Shown: positions 20,996 to 31,238, counted from the first letter of the stretch. The stretch: 64,000 nucleotides of DNA from Lepidostoma basale (GCA_022606425.2 JAHDVF020000431.1:124001-188000); one strand, 5' to 3'. Notes: generated by a model from the letters alone, not told the origin. Made by a program: numbers and translations.

Positions 20996-21366
20996 TTAGC
21001 GTGAATGGTGAAAATTTGGAGCAAGTAGATGAGTTCGTGTATTTAGGTAGTATGTTTACAAGAGATGGGCGAGTGGAGAGGGATATTAAAAGAAGGGTTG
21101 GGGCAGGCAACAAAGTGAATGGTGCCCTTTAAGTTGTCATCGCAAACAAAAACCTATCCAAAAAAACAAGAATGGCAGTGCACAATGGTGTTCTTCTACC
21201 GACCCTTATGTATGGAAGCGAAGCATGGAACTGGCAAAAGAAAGATGAAAGAAGGATAAATGCAGTAGAAATGAGATCTCTTAGACGAATGTGCGGATAC
21301 TCTGTGTGTGATAGAGTGTCGAATGAAAATATAAGAAGTGAATGCGGTGCGAATGATGGCGTTATA
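20996..21366 (+). mobile_element. LINE-B1 internal fragment lacking both ends
   Basis: It encodes VNGENLEQV.EFVYLGSMFT, RRVGAGNKVNGAL, then NGVLLPTLMYGSEAWNWQKK and RINAVEMRSLRRMCGYSV up to SECGANDGV. It then stops, without the LINE 3' end. ATATATAATT occurs on both sides, near 20975 and 21363. A 3'-truncated LINE flanked by a direct repeat is not explained by ordinary target-primed reverse transcription. Confidence 0.75.
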
Positions 21367-21417
21367 TATAATTTAATCGTGTCGAGTGTAAAATCGAAAA
21401 AACATATTTAAAAACTA

Positions 21418-21750
21418 AACTAAATAACCATCACGCCATCCTCAGAAGGGACAGGCAGAAATAATGTCACGCTACATTTTTATTTGCTGACATATTTCTC
21501 CCACTTTATCAACATTCATACATCGTGTCATGCACGCACGTCGATTTCTTCGACTCCTCGCTTGGCCGACATTCAATATTTGATTTATTTGATCGTGTCA
21601 CGTTATCCTCAGTCTTCCTATATTTCTAGTTCCTCCATTTACATCGCTAACATACACTTTTTACCGTTCTTTCTTCATCCAATTAATTGCATGAGTCCAA
21701 ACCATCTTAATTATTCGTTCATTTTTTTACCTCGTATATTTGGGAGAAAA
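21418..21750 (-). mobile_element. LINE-B1 relic
   Basis: The terminal box lies at 21425-21460, inverted. The minus strand runs back through the RACMTRCMNV, HDQI.QILNVG and LRWFGHMERM regions with many changes. Together with the fragment at 20996 it makes a converging pair. Confidence 0.7.
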
Positions 21751-21865
21751 ATGTATATTTAAAAAAAAAAAAAAATTATCTTGATACAAAAAAAATTGTT
21801 TTGTATGTTCAATACAAGTTTCGCCCTATTAAGATATCGGCATCTATGTCTGAATTTCATTCTTG

Positions 21866-22172
21866 TTACCAAACTTAAGTATGAGAGTGAAGCTTGGAAT
21901 TGGCAAAATAAGGATATCTTTTGGACGAAGTGTGATAAATCTGTTTATAATAGATAGTCAAATGCAAATAGTCCGAATGAAAGCATTATGAACAAAATAA
22001 GAAGATATGGAAGAGAGAATGGTAAAGAATATATACAGGAAATTCGGAGACTGTAGAAACCGTGACACGAATCAAATCCATCAAACATGAAATGTCGGGT
22101 AAATAGACGTGCGTTTATGACACGATTCGTGAATGTTGAGGAAGCTAGGCAAGTAAGTAAGGCACGGTTTAC
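21866..22172 (+). mobile_element. LINE-B1 relic, strongly diverged
   Basis: It reads KYESEAWNWQNKD, skips by deletion, and resumes near NKI..RYGRE and VNRRAFMTRFVNVEEAR. The terminal box is lost. Confidence 0.6.
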
Positions 22173-22179
22173 TTTCTTT

Positions 22180-22970
22180 CCCTTTTAACGAGTGATTTTC
22201 GTATGTGTCTGTTTTATTTTACATAATTATATCGTATTATATTACATAATTTTTTTCAATTTTATTCCTAACGAGAATTGAACATGATAATGATTTTTTT
22301 TTAGCTTTAACGATAAATTAAATCACACCAAAACACCTTAATAAAAAAAATGTTAAACTCTTACATTAGTTTGAGAGCTATACGAGTATGTCTTATTCCT
22401 TGATCGGGTAAGCGGTCTTTAATTCGGCAATTAAGTCACGTTTGTAATGTAAATTCAATTGCTCCCAAACATTAGTTGGATAAATAATAACACGACAGTT
22501 AGCTGTGATTTAGTGCCCAACTTTTGCTGGTCATTAAGCTAGAAAATATATGTTTTGGCCATGCATCCAGACCGGAGCGCCATGAATACCCATTGAATAC
22601 CAAATGGCTAATAAGAAGCTCGTGGGAATGTTTGTTTTTGGACCGTTATTATTAATTGTTTTAATCAAAATCTAATTTAGAAAGACAATTAATTCAATGA
22701 AGAACGCCGCTGCCCATCTGAAGGGTTTATTGAATACACTTAAATTCTATATTCGCAATATTAATTAGGTTTTGGGTTTCCAGTGGATTTTATTAGCAAA
22801 ATAATTTCAGATTATGCATTGGAATGGCAAAAAAACGCCGAATTTCATTTATCGTGTTTTATAAGACAACCGATTTGCCCGATATTCGTGGGCTATAATA
22901 TGTACTTATAAACATTATCACTTTGTTTATCTTGTATTTTTTATGTACTCTTCTGATTTTATTTTTACAA
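22180..22970. other. Unique DNA, no gene recognised
   Basis: No repeat family is present. Multiple TAATTA-type sites lie between 22420 and 22820, at moderate GC for this window. It could be conserved non-coding DNA, but nothing here proves that. Confidence 0.3.
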
Positions 22971-22971
22971 C

Positions 22972-23058
22972 TAACTATCATGTCGTCTCCCTGAAGAGGT
23001 AGGCAGAATAAATGGAAAACCACACTTTTGTTTCCTGATATACTTCTCTCGCTTAATA
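22972..23058 (-). mobile_element. LINE-B1 3' fragment
   Basis: AACTAACTATCATGTCGTCT opens an inverted B1 terminal box, followed by GGTAGGCAGAATAAATGG and TACTTCTCTCGCTT. Only the last 90 bp or so of the element are present. Confidence 0.7.
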
Positions 23059-23064
23059 TTATAT

Positions 23065-23152
23065 GTAGATCACGTAAGAGGTAGGATAAATCGAGAAATC
23101 AAAGCGCATACATAACACGATGTATTGATGTAGAGGAATCGAGAGACGTATA
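23065..23152 (+). mobile_element. LINE-B1 fragment, opposite strand
   Basis: It encodes HVRGRINREI..RIHNTMY.CRGIERR-like sequence, equivalent to the GHVRS.RNRRACMTRCMNVEEAR segment. It lies head-on to the fragment at 22972. Confidence 0.6.
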
Positions 23153-23309
23153 AAATACAATAAATGCAATTTAAAATATAAGAAATTTTAGCTTTCTGGG
23201 TATAGGCTCACTATCGTGAACAATTCTATATACTGAGGGATGCGATTTAGAAGGATTATTGACCTGCCAATGGATATGACTATAGTAATCAAATGTTATT
23301 GCTTTAAAC

Positions 23310-23754
23310 CAGAGGTACCTTAACTTTTTTGTCCCGTAGACCCCTTGCCAATTTCTTTAATTTTGTGCAGGCCCCCTGCTTTCGTAATATTGATTTTTTT
23401 ACAAATTCGCCATTACATTTCTACAAAATCAGACCAATAGAAAAATGAATCTGGAAATCGTTGTCGACCTTTTTTGTGCTCATTCGTGAAAATCGGATTT
23501 TCCGATTTCCGATTTTTCCGATTTTCACAAATAAGCAAAAGAAGAAAAAAGGTCGACAACGAATTCTGCCTTTTTTCACGTATTTTTTTCGATGTCGACC
23601 TTTTTTTTCCTCATTTGTAAAATTTTTATTTCAATATTCAGCTTCAATTTAGTTGAACCATCTCGTAGACCCCTTATTTACATCTCATAGACCCCCAATT
23701 TGCAGGTCTAAATCGACCCCTGGGGGTCGATATACACCCTTTTGGGACCCACTG
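23310..23754. mobile_element. hAT-type non-autonomous element, 445 bp
   Basis: The ends are CAGAGGTACC on the left and GGACCCACTG on the right. The flanking 8-bp duplication is CTTTAAAC (23302-23309) and GTTTAAAC (23755-23762), one mismatch. The body holds an internal inverted repeat (GTTGTCGACCTTTTTT at 23460 against AAAAAAGGTCGACAAC near 23546) and GACCCC runs near both ends. It shares this plan with 53784-54237. No protein. Confidence 0.75.
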
Positions 23755-23854
23755 GTTTAAACAATAAGAAAAGAAATAAGAATTTTAATCTTATTTGTGA
23801 TCTAAACGAAGCTCATTAAAATTCAAATGGTCACTACGTTTGGTCTTGAAAAGA

Positions 23855-23930
23855 CATCATCAAATTGTGATAATTAACATTTTAAAAGTGCCACCTGATA
23901 AAGCGAAACATGTCAACAAAAAAAATGTAA
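23855..23930. repeat. Degenerate hammerhead-like foldback
   Basis: Left, minus strand: TTGATGA, T, GTCTT/AAGAC hairpin, CAAA, CGTAG. Right, plus strand: CTGATAA, a collapsed hairpin, GAAA, CATG, TC. The two decayed arms face each other in the same outward layout as P4-P6. Confidence 0.45.
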
Positions 23931-23939
23931 TTAAAGTGC

Positions 23940-24410
23940 TCTGCAAACATGGCTTGGGATATATAATCTTTAACATAATTATGCTAATTTAAATATTGGC
24001 TTTCTCACAGAAGTTGCCCGGGGGCTTATTTCAAAAGTTTTTTTTAAACACATGTGTACTTTAATTACTAAGATATTTAAAAGTTAAAAAAAAATTCTTA
24101 CACCATAAATTCGCGTTTCCAATGATACTTCGTTTTTTAGATTTGATGGTGCGATTCGGCATATTTCGGGTTATTTGAACATTGTCGAAATGTATTTAAT
24201 ATGCATGTCTTTGATTTTTAATGAAGGATCCTTTTCTTCTACCAATCTTTGAACTCAATGGACTCGGCAACGTGATATTTTAACTGTTCATTAATATTAC
24301 GTGAAGATACAGAAGTACTTGAAGCGTAACAAAACTAAAATTAAGCACTCAATTTATATGTTACGATGATATAAAGGCAAGAATAAAAAAATACTTATAT
24401 ATTTGTATCT
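23940..24410. other. AT-rich DNA, no gene recognised
   Basis: No repeat or coding signal recognised. Confidence 0.4.
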
Positions 24411-24424
24411 ACATAAAAACTCAA

Positions 24425-25389
24425 ACAAGGAAAGGTGTCAAACAAAGTTGCGTAATGTCCCCGTGGTTATTTAATCTGTATATGGACAATTGTATGAGAG
24501 AGCTGGAAGGGTTGGATATAGGTGCCAAAATGAGCGGAGTGTCAGTAAGCTGTCTCTTGTATGCGGATGACGCTGTCCTACTTGCTGACAACGAGCATGA
24601 ACTACAAGTCCTGGTGAATTGTATGTATGAGGTATGCATGCGAAATGATTTGATGATGAATGTTAATAAGTCCAAGGTAATGATTTTTGAAAAGGAAGAA
24701 ACCACGACAGTCTGCAACATTAGCGTGAATGGTGAAAACTTGGAGCAAGTATTTGAGTTTGTGTATTTAGGTAGTATGTTTATAAGAGATGGGAGAGTGG
24801 AGAGGGATATTGAAAGAAGGGTTGGGGCAGGCAACAATGTGAATGGTGCACTTAAAGTTGTCATCGCAAACAAAAACCTATCCAAAAAAGCTAGAATGGC
24901 AGTGCACAATGGTGTTCTTCTACCGACCCTTATGTATGGAAGCGAAGCATGGAACTGGCAAAGCAAGGATGAAAGTAGAATAAATGCAGTAGAAATGAGA
25001 TCTCTTAGACGAATGTGTGGATATTCTGTGTATGATAGAGTGTCGAATGAAAATATAAGAAGTGAATGCGGTGCGAATGATGGTGTCATGAACAAAATAA
25101 TGAAAGGATCATTAAGATGGTTTGGACATATGGAAAGAATGAATGAAGAAAGAATGGTAAAAAATTATATGTTAATGATGTAAATGGTACCAGAAATAGA
25201 GGAAGACCAAGGAAAACGTGGCACGATCAAATAAATCAAATATTGAATGTCGGCCATGTGAGGAGTCAGAGAAATCGACGCGCGTGCATGACACGATGTA
25301 TGAATGTTGAGGAAGCGAGAGAAATATGTCAGGAAAGAAAGGTGTGGCAGTCCATTCTTTCTGCCTACCCCTTCGGGGAGACGGCGTGA
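24425..25389 (+). pseudogene. LINE-B1 reverse transcriptase, 5'-truncated, one frameshift
   Basis: RNA-directed DNA polymerase of a non-LTR retrotransposon. The frame is open from the truncation point: RKGVKQSCVMSPWLFNLYMD (palm motif before the active site), then SCLLYADDAVLLADNEHELQ with the catalytic YADD aspartates, then NVNKSKVMIF, VNGENLEQVFEFVYLGSMF (thumb side), PTLMYGSEAWNW, AVEMRSLRRMCG and SLRWFGHMERM. Around 25157 a 2-base loss shifts the frame and gives a stop at 25183. In the corrected frame it continues to a TGA at 25387-25389. The endonuclease, the finger region and the first palm motif are absent, so the copy cannot move itself. Confidence 0.9.
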
Positions 25390-25410
25390 TGGTTAGTTAG
25401 TTAGTTAGTT
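24425..25410 (+). mobile_element. LINE-B1, best-preserved copy, with 14-bp duplications
   Basis: A 986-bp 5'-truncated non-LTR retrotransposon sits between perfect copies of ACATAAAAACTCAA (24411-24424 and 25411-25424). The 3' end has the hairpin CCC-TTCG-GGG (25369-25378), the box GACGGCGTGATGG containing the stop codon, and (TTAG)n at 25391-25410. There is almost no 3' untranslated region. The long duplication and the single frameshift point to a fairly recent insertion. The type is RTE-like, judged from the tail motifs and microsatellite end. Confidence 0.92.
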
Positions 25411-25429
25411 ACATAAAAACTCAATAGTT

Positions 25430-26080
25430 TAATTTGCATCTGTCTGCTTTTGGAGTGTGTATAATACAAATGTAAATATTATATATGAATTTTTAAAATG
25501 AAATATTCTGAAAACGTTTTATCTTTTATTTGAACAACCAAAACCTTAGTTCACTGAGAAAGGATAAACGTTTGTCTAAGAGATTATTGTTAGAACAAAA
25601 AATATTATATTCTCACAAGTATTATGAAATTTAACATATAATGAATGTATGCTCTTTTCATTTTTTTTCTATTTAACTGAGCCATAGCAACGTGTGGCCG
25701 GCTACAGCTAGTTTTATATATTTTGTGCTTAATAATTATTTCAATCACTCAAAATCGATATTAAGCTTCATGTATTGAATTAGTTTGATCCAAGAAATCT
25801 TCCGTTGGTGCTTAAATATTATTCCTAGTTGTCTATCAGCCATTATCAGATGGGCGGACGCCGGATATAAACTAATATCAATTGACGTTGTTCACCAAAG
25901 TGTAATCAATTCCAAGCAATCGGGAATACAGTGAACTGTGTGTTTGGTCGGGGTGGGGTAGTTCGCGTTTCATTTCAGAGTATGTTGGCATTCGAAGAGA
26001 AGAAGGATACCACTTGATATTGGGAAGCTTGGAATTTAAAAATGGCCACCAACGAATATAAGTAAAATCTAATCAAGATT
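25430..26080. other. AT-rich DNA, no gene recognised
   Basis: No repeat family recognised. 25790-25960 is unique. Confidence 0.4.
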
Positions 26081-26081
26081 T

Positions 26082-26490
26082 TCTTCTTCTTCTTCTTCTT
26101 CTTCTTCCTCAGCCTATTCCCGTCCACTCCTGGATAAAGGCCTCCTCCATTTACTTCCATGTCATGCTGTCCTGTGCAGACTGCATCCAGGTTATTCCGA
26201 CATGTCTGTTTAGATCATTCTTCCACCGTAGTTGCGGTCACCCTGCACTTCTCTTCGCCGTCCACGGTCTCCAAGTCAGCAGTCTTCTTGTCCACTTTTC
26301 ATCTGGGCTTCTGGCTACGTGACCCGCCCATTTCCATTTTAGAGTCGCCACCCGGTGGATGATGTCAGTTACCTTTGTTTTTTCTCTCACCGTATCGTTT
26401 CTGACTCTGTCTCTTAGGCTTATTCCTAACATGGCTCTTTCCATGGCTCTTTGGGTCACTCGCAGTTTCTCTCGATCAGATTTTAATCTA
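26082..26490 (-). mobile_element. LINE-C relic with (GAA)n tail
   Basis: The tail (TTC)n on the plus strand spans 26082-26106. The minus strand encodes TQRAMERAMLGISLRDRVRN, TDIIHRVATLKWKWAGHVAR, DEKWTRRLLTWRPWTAKRS and an EAFIQEWT-like end. It lacks all palm motifs. The copy at 32944 is closely similar. Confidence 0.85.
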
Positions 26491-26596
26491 ATTCATTCGC
26501 ACTTCTTAAAAACTACTACTGCATTCATTATTATGGTTACTTGTAGCGAATTTATCACATACGAGTATAAACATTTTTAAGTTTTATGAATATAGA

Positions 26597-27690
26597 CACC
26601 TATGATAGAATACCGAACGAGGAAAATTACATATAGTAGAATACCGAACAATGAAATAGAGAAGATATGGAAAGCATATGATTGCATATTAAGGGGTTAG
26701 GGGCAGTCAGAGGTGTGAAAAAACAAGTATTTTCATTACTTTTTTTGTCAGTATATTCATTTATTTTATAAAACCAACAATATTAAATTATTATATAATG
26801 TTTTAACTTGATTTAACAAAAACTTTAAAGAAAAATTGTATATGAAGTTATTGCCATATTTGTTGGACCCTGTTCCATAACTGGTGCTTTGCGGTGACCA
26901 TTATTACTTCTTACAGGTTCATCTAAAATCATTCAAATAAAAATATATAATTTTAAAAGTTAATCTAGTGCCTTATCGAAGCTTTTTTATTTTGAATATA
27001 AACAAAATGCTGGCACCGATCATTTACTTACGGATTTTCAAGGAAAAATGCAACAATTAATTGTGTATAAAAAATCTAAGTTTTTTAAAAAAAGAAAAAT
27101 CCTTCATACAAGCACTAGATTAATTATTAAATTAATTGAATGATTTTAGATGAACCTGTAAGAAGTTACAGTGGTCACCGCATTATGTAACAGGGTCCAA
27201 CAGATATGGCGATAACTTCATATAAAATTTATATAGTTTTTTTTTTCAAATTTAAGTCAAATGAAGTTAAAACAGTATGTAATAATTTTGTATTGTTGAC
27301 TTTATATTGCGGTAAATTAAATTAAGGTACATTTTTTATTATTTAAAATATTAGTTTTTTTTCACACATCTGACTGCCCCTAACCCCTTTAGTAAAATTA
27401 AAAAATGATCACTTAGATGATTTGGACATATGGAAGTAATAAAAAAGAGGAAGGGATAAAAAATATTTACACAAGAAGTGTTATTGGTATAAGAAGACGA
27501 GAACGGCCGAGGAAAACATGGCATGACCAAATTAATTACTGAAAGGCGGCCGCATTTGAAGTCGGAAAAATCGACGAGCGTGGGTGTTACAAATGAATAT
27601 AGTAGATGCTCGAGTGGTATATGTCAGGATAGAGCAGTGTGGCGGTTGATTCTCTCTGTACACCCCTCCGGGGATACAGCACCATGGTTA
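26597..27690 (+). mobile_element. Old LINE-B copy split by a 697-bp element
   Basis: Left part 26597-26691 is equivalent to DRVSNENIRSECGANDGVM with a small internal duplication. The right part starts at 27389 as KIMKGSLRWFGHME-like and runs through RERPRKTWHDQIN, a VRSRKNRRA-like stretch and CQDRAVW to CCCCTCCGGGGATACAGC and TTAGTTG. It is highly mutated and older than the inserted element. Confidence 0.75.
26692..27388. mobile_element. PIF/Harbinger-like element, 697 bp, large inverted arms
   Basis: Ends are AGGGGTTAGGGGCAGTCAGA and its near-exact inverse at 27369-27388. Flanks are TTA (26689-26691) and TTA (27389-27391), a TWA-type duplication. The arms stay related for roughly 300 bp (AGATGAACCTGTAAGAAGTT, CTGTTGGACCCTGTT) around a short centre, so a transcript would fold into one long hairpin. 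It has no reading frame. Confidence 0.75.
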
Positions 27691-27751
27691 GTTGAAAGCC
27701 TTACTTTATTCACTAAAACACTCATAATAAAACACATACGAACAACAAACC

Positions 27752-28025
27752 ATTAGGCTATTTCCCGGAGCGCATAAACAGAGAGAGTGGACCGATACAC
27801 TACTATATCCTGACACACTTATCTACCTTCCTCCACATTTATGTAGCAAGTTCGATTCTATCGACTTAACAGGCTAACGCCTACCTGACCTTTAAAATTG
27901 TATTAACTTGGTCATACCATGTAATCCATTATCATCGTTAACGTATCCTTTTTAAGCCGTTCTACCTTCATACATGATTTCCATATATCAAAACCAACGA
28001 GGTGATCCTTTCATAATTTTGTTAA
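27752..28025 (-). mobile_element. LINE-B2 relic
   Basis: The inverted terminal part is at 27755-27790. The minus strand passes back through a CMNVEE-like region, a TWYDQVN-like region and SFHNFVHN-antisense (FGHME) to about 28020. It faces the copy ending at 27690. Confidence 0.65.
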
Positions 28026-28027
28026 AA

Positions 28028-28200
28028 AAACATATTTAACTAACTAACCATCACGCCGTATCTCCGAAAGTGTAAGCTGAAAGAATGGACTGCCACGCTT
28101 TAACCAATGCGGCATTCCATCCTTATCTTTTCGCCCCCGCGAGTGATGGGTTGCGAACCTCATCGCCACCGATAGGCATCTCCCGCGCCCCCTTCGATCG
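28028..28200 (-). mobile_element. SINE-U copy
   Basis: AACTAACTAACCATCACGCC (28035-28056) is the inverted LINE-B1-type end. The SINE-U body follows on the minus strand, ending at GGGAGATGCCTATCGGTGGC, with the GGTTCGCAACC B-box-like site. It extends a little further 5' than the copy at 4174. Confidence 0.65.
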
Positions 28201-28259
28201 TCCAATGTTCATAAACTAAATCTAAAACAAATAATATAAAATAAAATAACAAAATAAAA

Positions 28260-28560
28260 ATAATTTAACACATGAAAATAATTAAATAAAACGATGTTTT
28301 TAATCACTTTTGTAATTATTTCGACAGCCAGACAAAAGTGCAAGTAGTTATTAAAAAAATGTCGTTTTATTTTTCAAAAACATAATTAAATATCATTATT
28401 AAAATAATAATTAAATAAAATGATGTTTTTACTAATTACTTCCACTTTTGTAATTATTTCTACAGCCAGACAAAAGTGCAAGTACTTATTAAAAAAAAGT
28501 GTTTTTTTTTAATATTACATAAAATGAACTTTCATCCAGAGATTTCATTAAAATTATTAG
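28260..28560. repeat. Two deleted P3 foldback copies in tandem
   Basis: Both start TAAATAAAA(C/T)GATGTTTTTA and carry ATTATTTC(G/T)ACAGCCAGACAAAAGTGCAAGTA, at about 28280-28380 and 28410-28500. The central hammerhead-like part is deleted in both. Confidence 0.6.
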
Positions 28561-28564
28561 ATTA

Positions 28565-29040
28565 TCTTAAAAAAACTATTATTTTATTGTTGCCAACCGC
28601 TTAAAATAATACAGTAAAATTATAATGTAAACTTTTTACTGTTTCGTTCGCACATATTGAAATCGCATTAAATTTAGGTTATGCTCCATCTAGTTACTTC
28701 TTAAATTTTCGCCAGGAGCTAACAGCTAGACTATCATTACACACAGCGAAAGTTTGACGAGTTGGTCAAACTACAATCCAACTTGGATCGGCGGTGGTTT
28801 TGAGGTAATACGACCCGCTAAACGCCTTCGCTTTGGTTAGTCGTATAATGTTCTGCCTCCTAACTCTGAAACGCCATTGCAAAAATCGGTATTAGCAAAA
28901 TTTAAATTGTTAATACGCGGAACAAAGTTGGTAAAATGAAAAATTTTGAGGAGGGAGTTTTTAGAATATTATGTAAGAAAGATTTTGAAGCCGTTTTTAA
29001 AGTTTCTTGAAATTCGGTTGTGTAGTAAAATATCACAAGG
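28565..29040. other. Unique DNA, no gene recognised
   Basis: 28700-28880 is less AT-rich and unique. No coding or repeat signal. Confidence 0.35.
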
Positions 29041-29045
29041 TGATA

Positions 29046-29548
29046 GGCACGGAAAGGCTTGAAATCAACGTGGACGGCAACAGAATTGAGAATGTTCAAG
29101 AATATACATACCTGGGACACAATATTCGATTGGGCCGAGATAACCAAACCGCAGAGCTATAAATAAGAATTGGACTAAGCTGGCCTGCTTTCGGAAACAT
29201 GGGTTACATCCTTAAAAACCTGAAAATACCGATCAATCTGAAACAAAAAGTCTATTAAGCCTGCGTTCTGCTAGTTGGTTCTTATAGTCTTAAAACTGTT
29301 ACATTGTCCAAACAAAGTGCCGAGAAACTACGAGTGACCGAAAGAGCCATGGAAAGAGCCGTGTTAGGAATAAGCCTAAGAGACAGAGTCAGAAACGATT
29401 CGGTGAGAGAAAAAACAAAGGTCACTGACATCATCCGCCGGGTGGCGACTCTAAAATGGTAACGGGCAGGTTAGCCAGAAGCTCAGATGAAAAATGGACA
29501 AGAAGACTGCTGACTTGAAGACCGTGGACGGCAAAGAGAAGTGCAGGG
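29046..29548 (+). mobile_element. LINE-C relic, longer copy
   Basis: It covers the thumb side and tail: IEINVDGNRIENVQEYTYLG, TAEL followed by a stop, WPAFGNMGYILKNLKIPINL, then EKLRVTERAMERAVLGISLR and VTDIIRRVATLKW. It ends abruptly at about 29548 with no GAA tail, where a foldback half begins. Confidence 0.8.
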
Positions 29549-29584
29549 CGACCGCACTTTATACCACTTTATATCGTTACAATT

Positions 29585-29616
29585 AACCGGTTTCGCTTCC
29601 GCTGAAGCTTCATCAG
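29585..29616 (-). ncRNA. Hammerhead-like ribozyme motif, intact core blocks
   Basis: The minus strand reads CTGATGA, A, GCTTC/GAAGC perfect 5-bp hairpin with AGCG loop, GAAA, CCGG palindrome, TT. An outer stem of TCGT with ACGA can form across internal loops, again a type I layout. It is a half element, related to P4 (12005-12170), wedged between LINE-C and LINE-B2 fragments. Confidence 0.5.
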
Positions 29617-29651
29617 GGTTACGAAAGACACAGTGTCTTTTGTAAATTAAT

Positions 29652-29845
29652 CATTAATTAATCAAATTTTAAAGGTCGACCACATTACAAGTCGGAAAAA
29701 TCGACGAGCACATATGTCTCGTATGAGTGTGAAGGAAACCAAGTTTGTGTGTAAGAATAGAAAAGTATGGTGGTCCATTTTCTCTGTCTACCCCTGCGGT
29801 AAAACGGCGAGACAGTATATTTGTTTGTTTGTAAAACTATTAAAC
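29652..29845 (+). mobile_element. LINE-B2 3' fragment
   Basis: It encodes NQILKVDHITSRKNRRA-like sequence, a CKNRKVWWSIFSVYPCGKTA stretch and the end box, with a (TTTG)n tail at 29818-29835. It is strongly 5'-truncated. Confidence 0.75.
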
Positions 29846-30139
29846 AGCTTCATGTTTTTACATAAATACTCTTTTAAAAAGCATCTATTCTTTTTAAAAT
29901 TGGAACTCTTTTGATTTATGCCGTAGGTCGTAACCGAAGCCACGGATCGGTTCCATTAAAAATAAAGATCCCGCCTTTTTTGACTCTCACGTGTTTCGCG
30001 AATCCGTGATTTTTCGATTCCCTGTATCCCACAAGGAAAATAAGAAATCAATTGAATAAGTCAAACTTGGTTTCAAGCCAAATGTTGCCATGTTTTGGAG
30101 AAGACGTAAAATTACTACTATTTAGAGTATATAGATAAA

Positions 30140-30400
30140 ATATTTATTGTTTCATGAACAATGATTATAAACTCCATATAAATCATTAGTACGAATGCCA
30201 ATCTCTATTTTCTACAAGTTTTATTATATTAAAGTTTATGAAAATGACATGTACAACTTTCTAAGGCATTATCAATTGTCCTTTGATAATTTGAGATATT
30301 ATCAAATGTCCTTTGAGATTTAATAATGCATTAGAAAGGCGAAACATATCATTCCTATTAACTATAACAAAACTTGTAGAAAACAGACTTGTATTCATAT
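30140..30400. repeat. P1 foldback element
   Basis: The arms carry ACTCCATATAAATCATTAGT, TTTTCTACAAGTTTTATT and their inverse AACAAAACTTGTAGAAAA. The centre has duplicated ATCAA(A/T)TGTCCTTTGA. The motif blocks are decayed (TAATAAT, GAAA, CATA, TC). Confidence 0.6.
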
Positions 30401-30433
30401 GGATTAAGAATATAACGATTAGGAGAAAGATAA

Positions 30434-30580
30434 CATACTAGGAAGACCAAGAAAAGCATGGCATGACCAAATTAATAAAATTTTAAAGGTCGGGAATGTT
30501 AGAAGTCTGAAGGATCGACGTGGGTGTATTAGGGGGGAAATGTCGTGGTGTTTTGTTGTTGTTGATGTTGTTATTGCTAC
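30434..30580 (+). mobile_element. LINE-B2 3' fragment, internally deleted
   Basis: It encodes LGRPRKAWHDQINKILKVGN, VRSLKDRRGCI, then jumps to GTCGTGGTGTTTTG and a (TTG)n tail. The CMNVEEAREVCQ and SAYPCG segments are deleted. Confidence 0.7.
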
Positions 30581-30589
30581 TTATTGTGT

Positions 30590-31005
30590 CGCGGAATGTA
30601 AGGATGTTTACAAACATATTGATGGTTACGTGTATTAACTTAGACACGTGACCTAGAAACAGGTATTTTAGAATGTTGGCAAGAATCTCTAATATTTAGT
30701 AAGGCAATTTATATTTCAAAGTTATACTCTAAGATCGACGTCTCTTAATCTTTCATACATTTAGTTAGTCTACATTTATCGCTGAAATTGATATGAAATT
30801 TACGTATTATGTTTTACATATACAAATTGTATTTTTCATATTATATAAGTACCTTCTTGTGAGTATTCATTATATTTCAAACGTATTTAATTTGGCTTAA
30901 ACTCGTTGTTTCAGGGATAGATTATGTTTGATTAATTATTAAGCTTCTCTTTATATTCGCCATACTTTGTGTTGTTATGATGCTTTATTCCTCCATTTCT
31001 TTTTA
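30590..31005. other. AT-rich DNA, no gene recognised
   Basis: No repeat or coding signal recognised. Confidence 0.4.
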
Positions 31006-31010
31006 TAGGC

Positions 31011-31178
31011 TTTGTATATACAACACTTACATTAAATAATAATAAAATTACATAGACATGTTTCGGACAACCAGTCCTTCTTCAGTGATAATTATAATAT
31101 CACTGAAGAAAGACTGGTTGTCCGAAACAAGTATACGAAATATTTTTATTTTTTAATATAAGTATTGTATATACAAAG
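31011..31178. repeat. P6 foldback element with a hammerhead-like motif in each arm
   Basis: It is an inverted repeat bounded by TTTGTATATACAA and its inverse. Left arm, minus 31055-31085: CTGAAGA, A, GGAC/GTCC hairpin, GAAA, CATG, TC, all blocks intact. Right arm, plus 31103-31133: CTGAAGA, A, AGAC/GTCC, GAAA, CAAG, TA. An outer stem AATTA/TAATT can form in the left copy. Confidence 0.75.
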
Positions 31179-31238
31179 TATATAAAAAAGAAAAATAGAA
31201 ATAAATTGTTAAGCTGTTTTGAAAATGACAACATATCT

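Noticed and set aside
24421..25095. A 224-residue hydrophobic protein on the minus strand
   Set aside because: It is the antisense shadow of the LINE-B1 reverse transcriptase. The plus strand has the YADD motif and the family order.
25391..25410. Telomeric repeats from the TTAGTTAG run
   Set aside because: The unit is 4 bases (TTAG), not the insect TTAGG, and it always directly follows the LINE-B1 end box.
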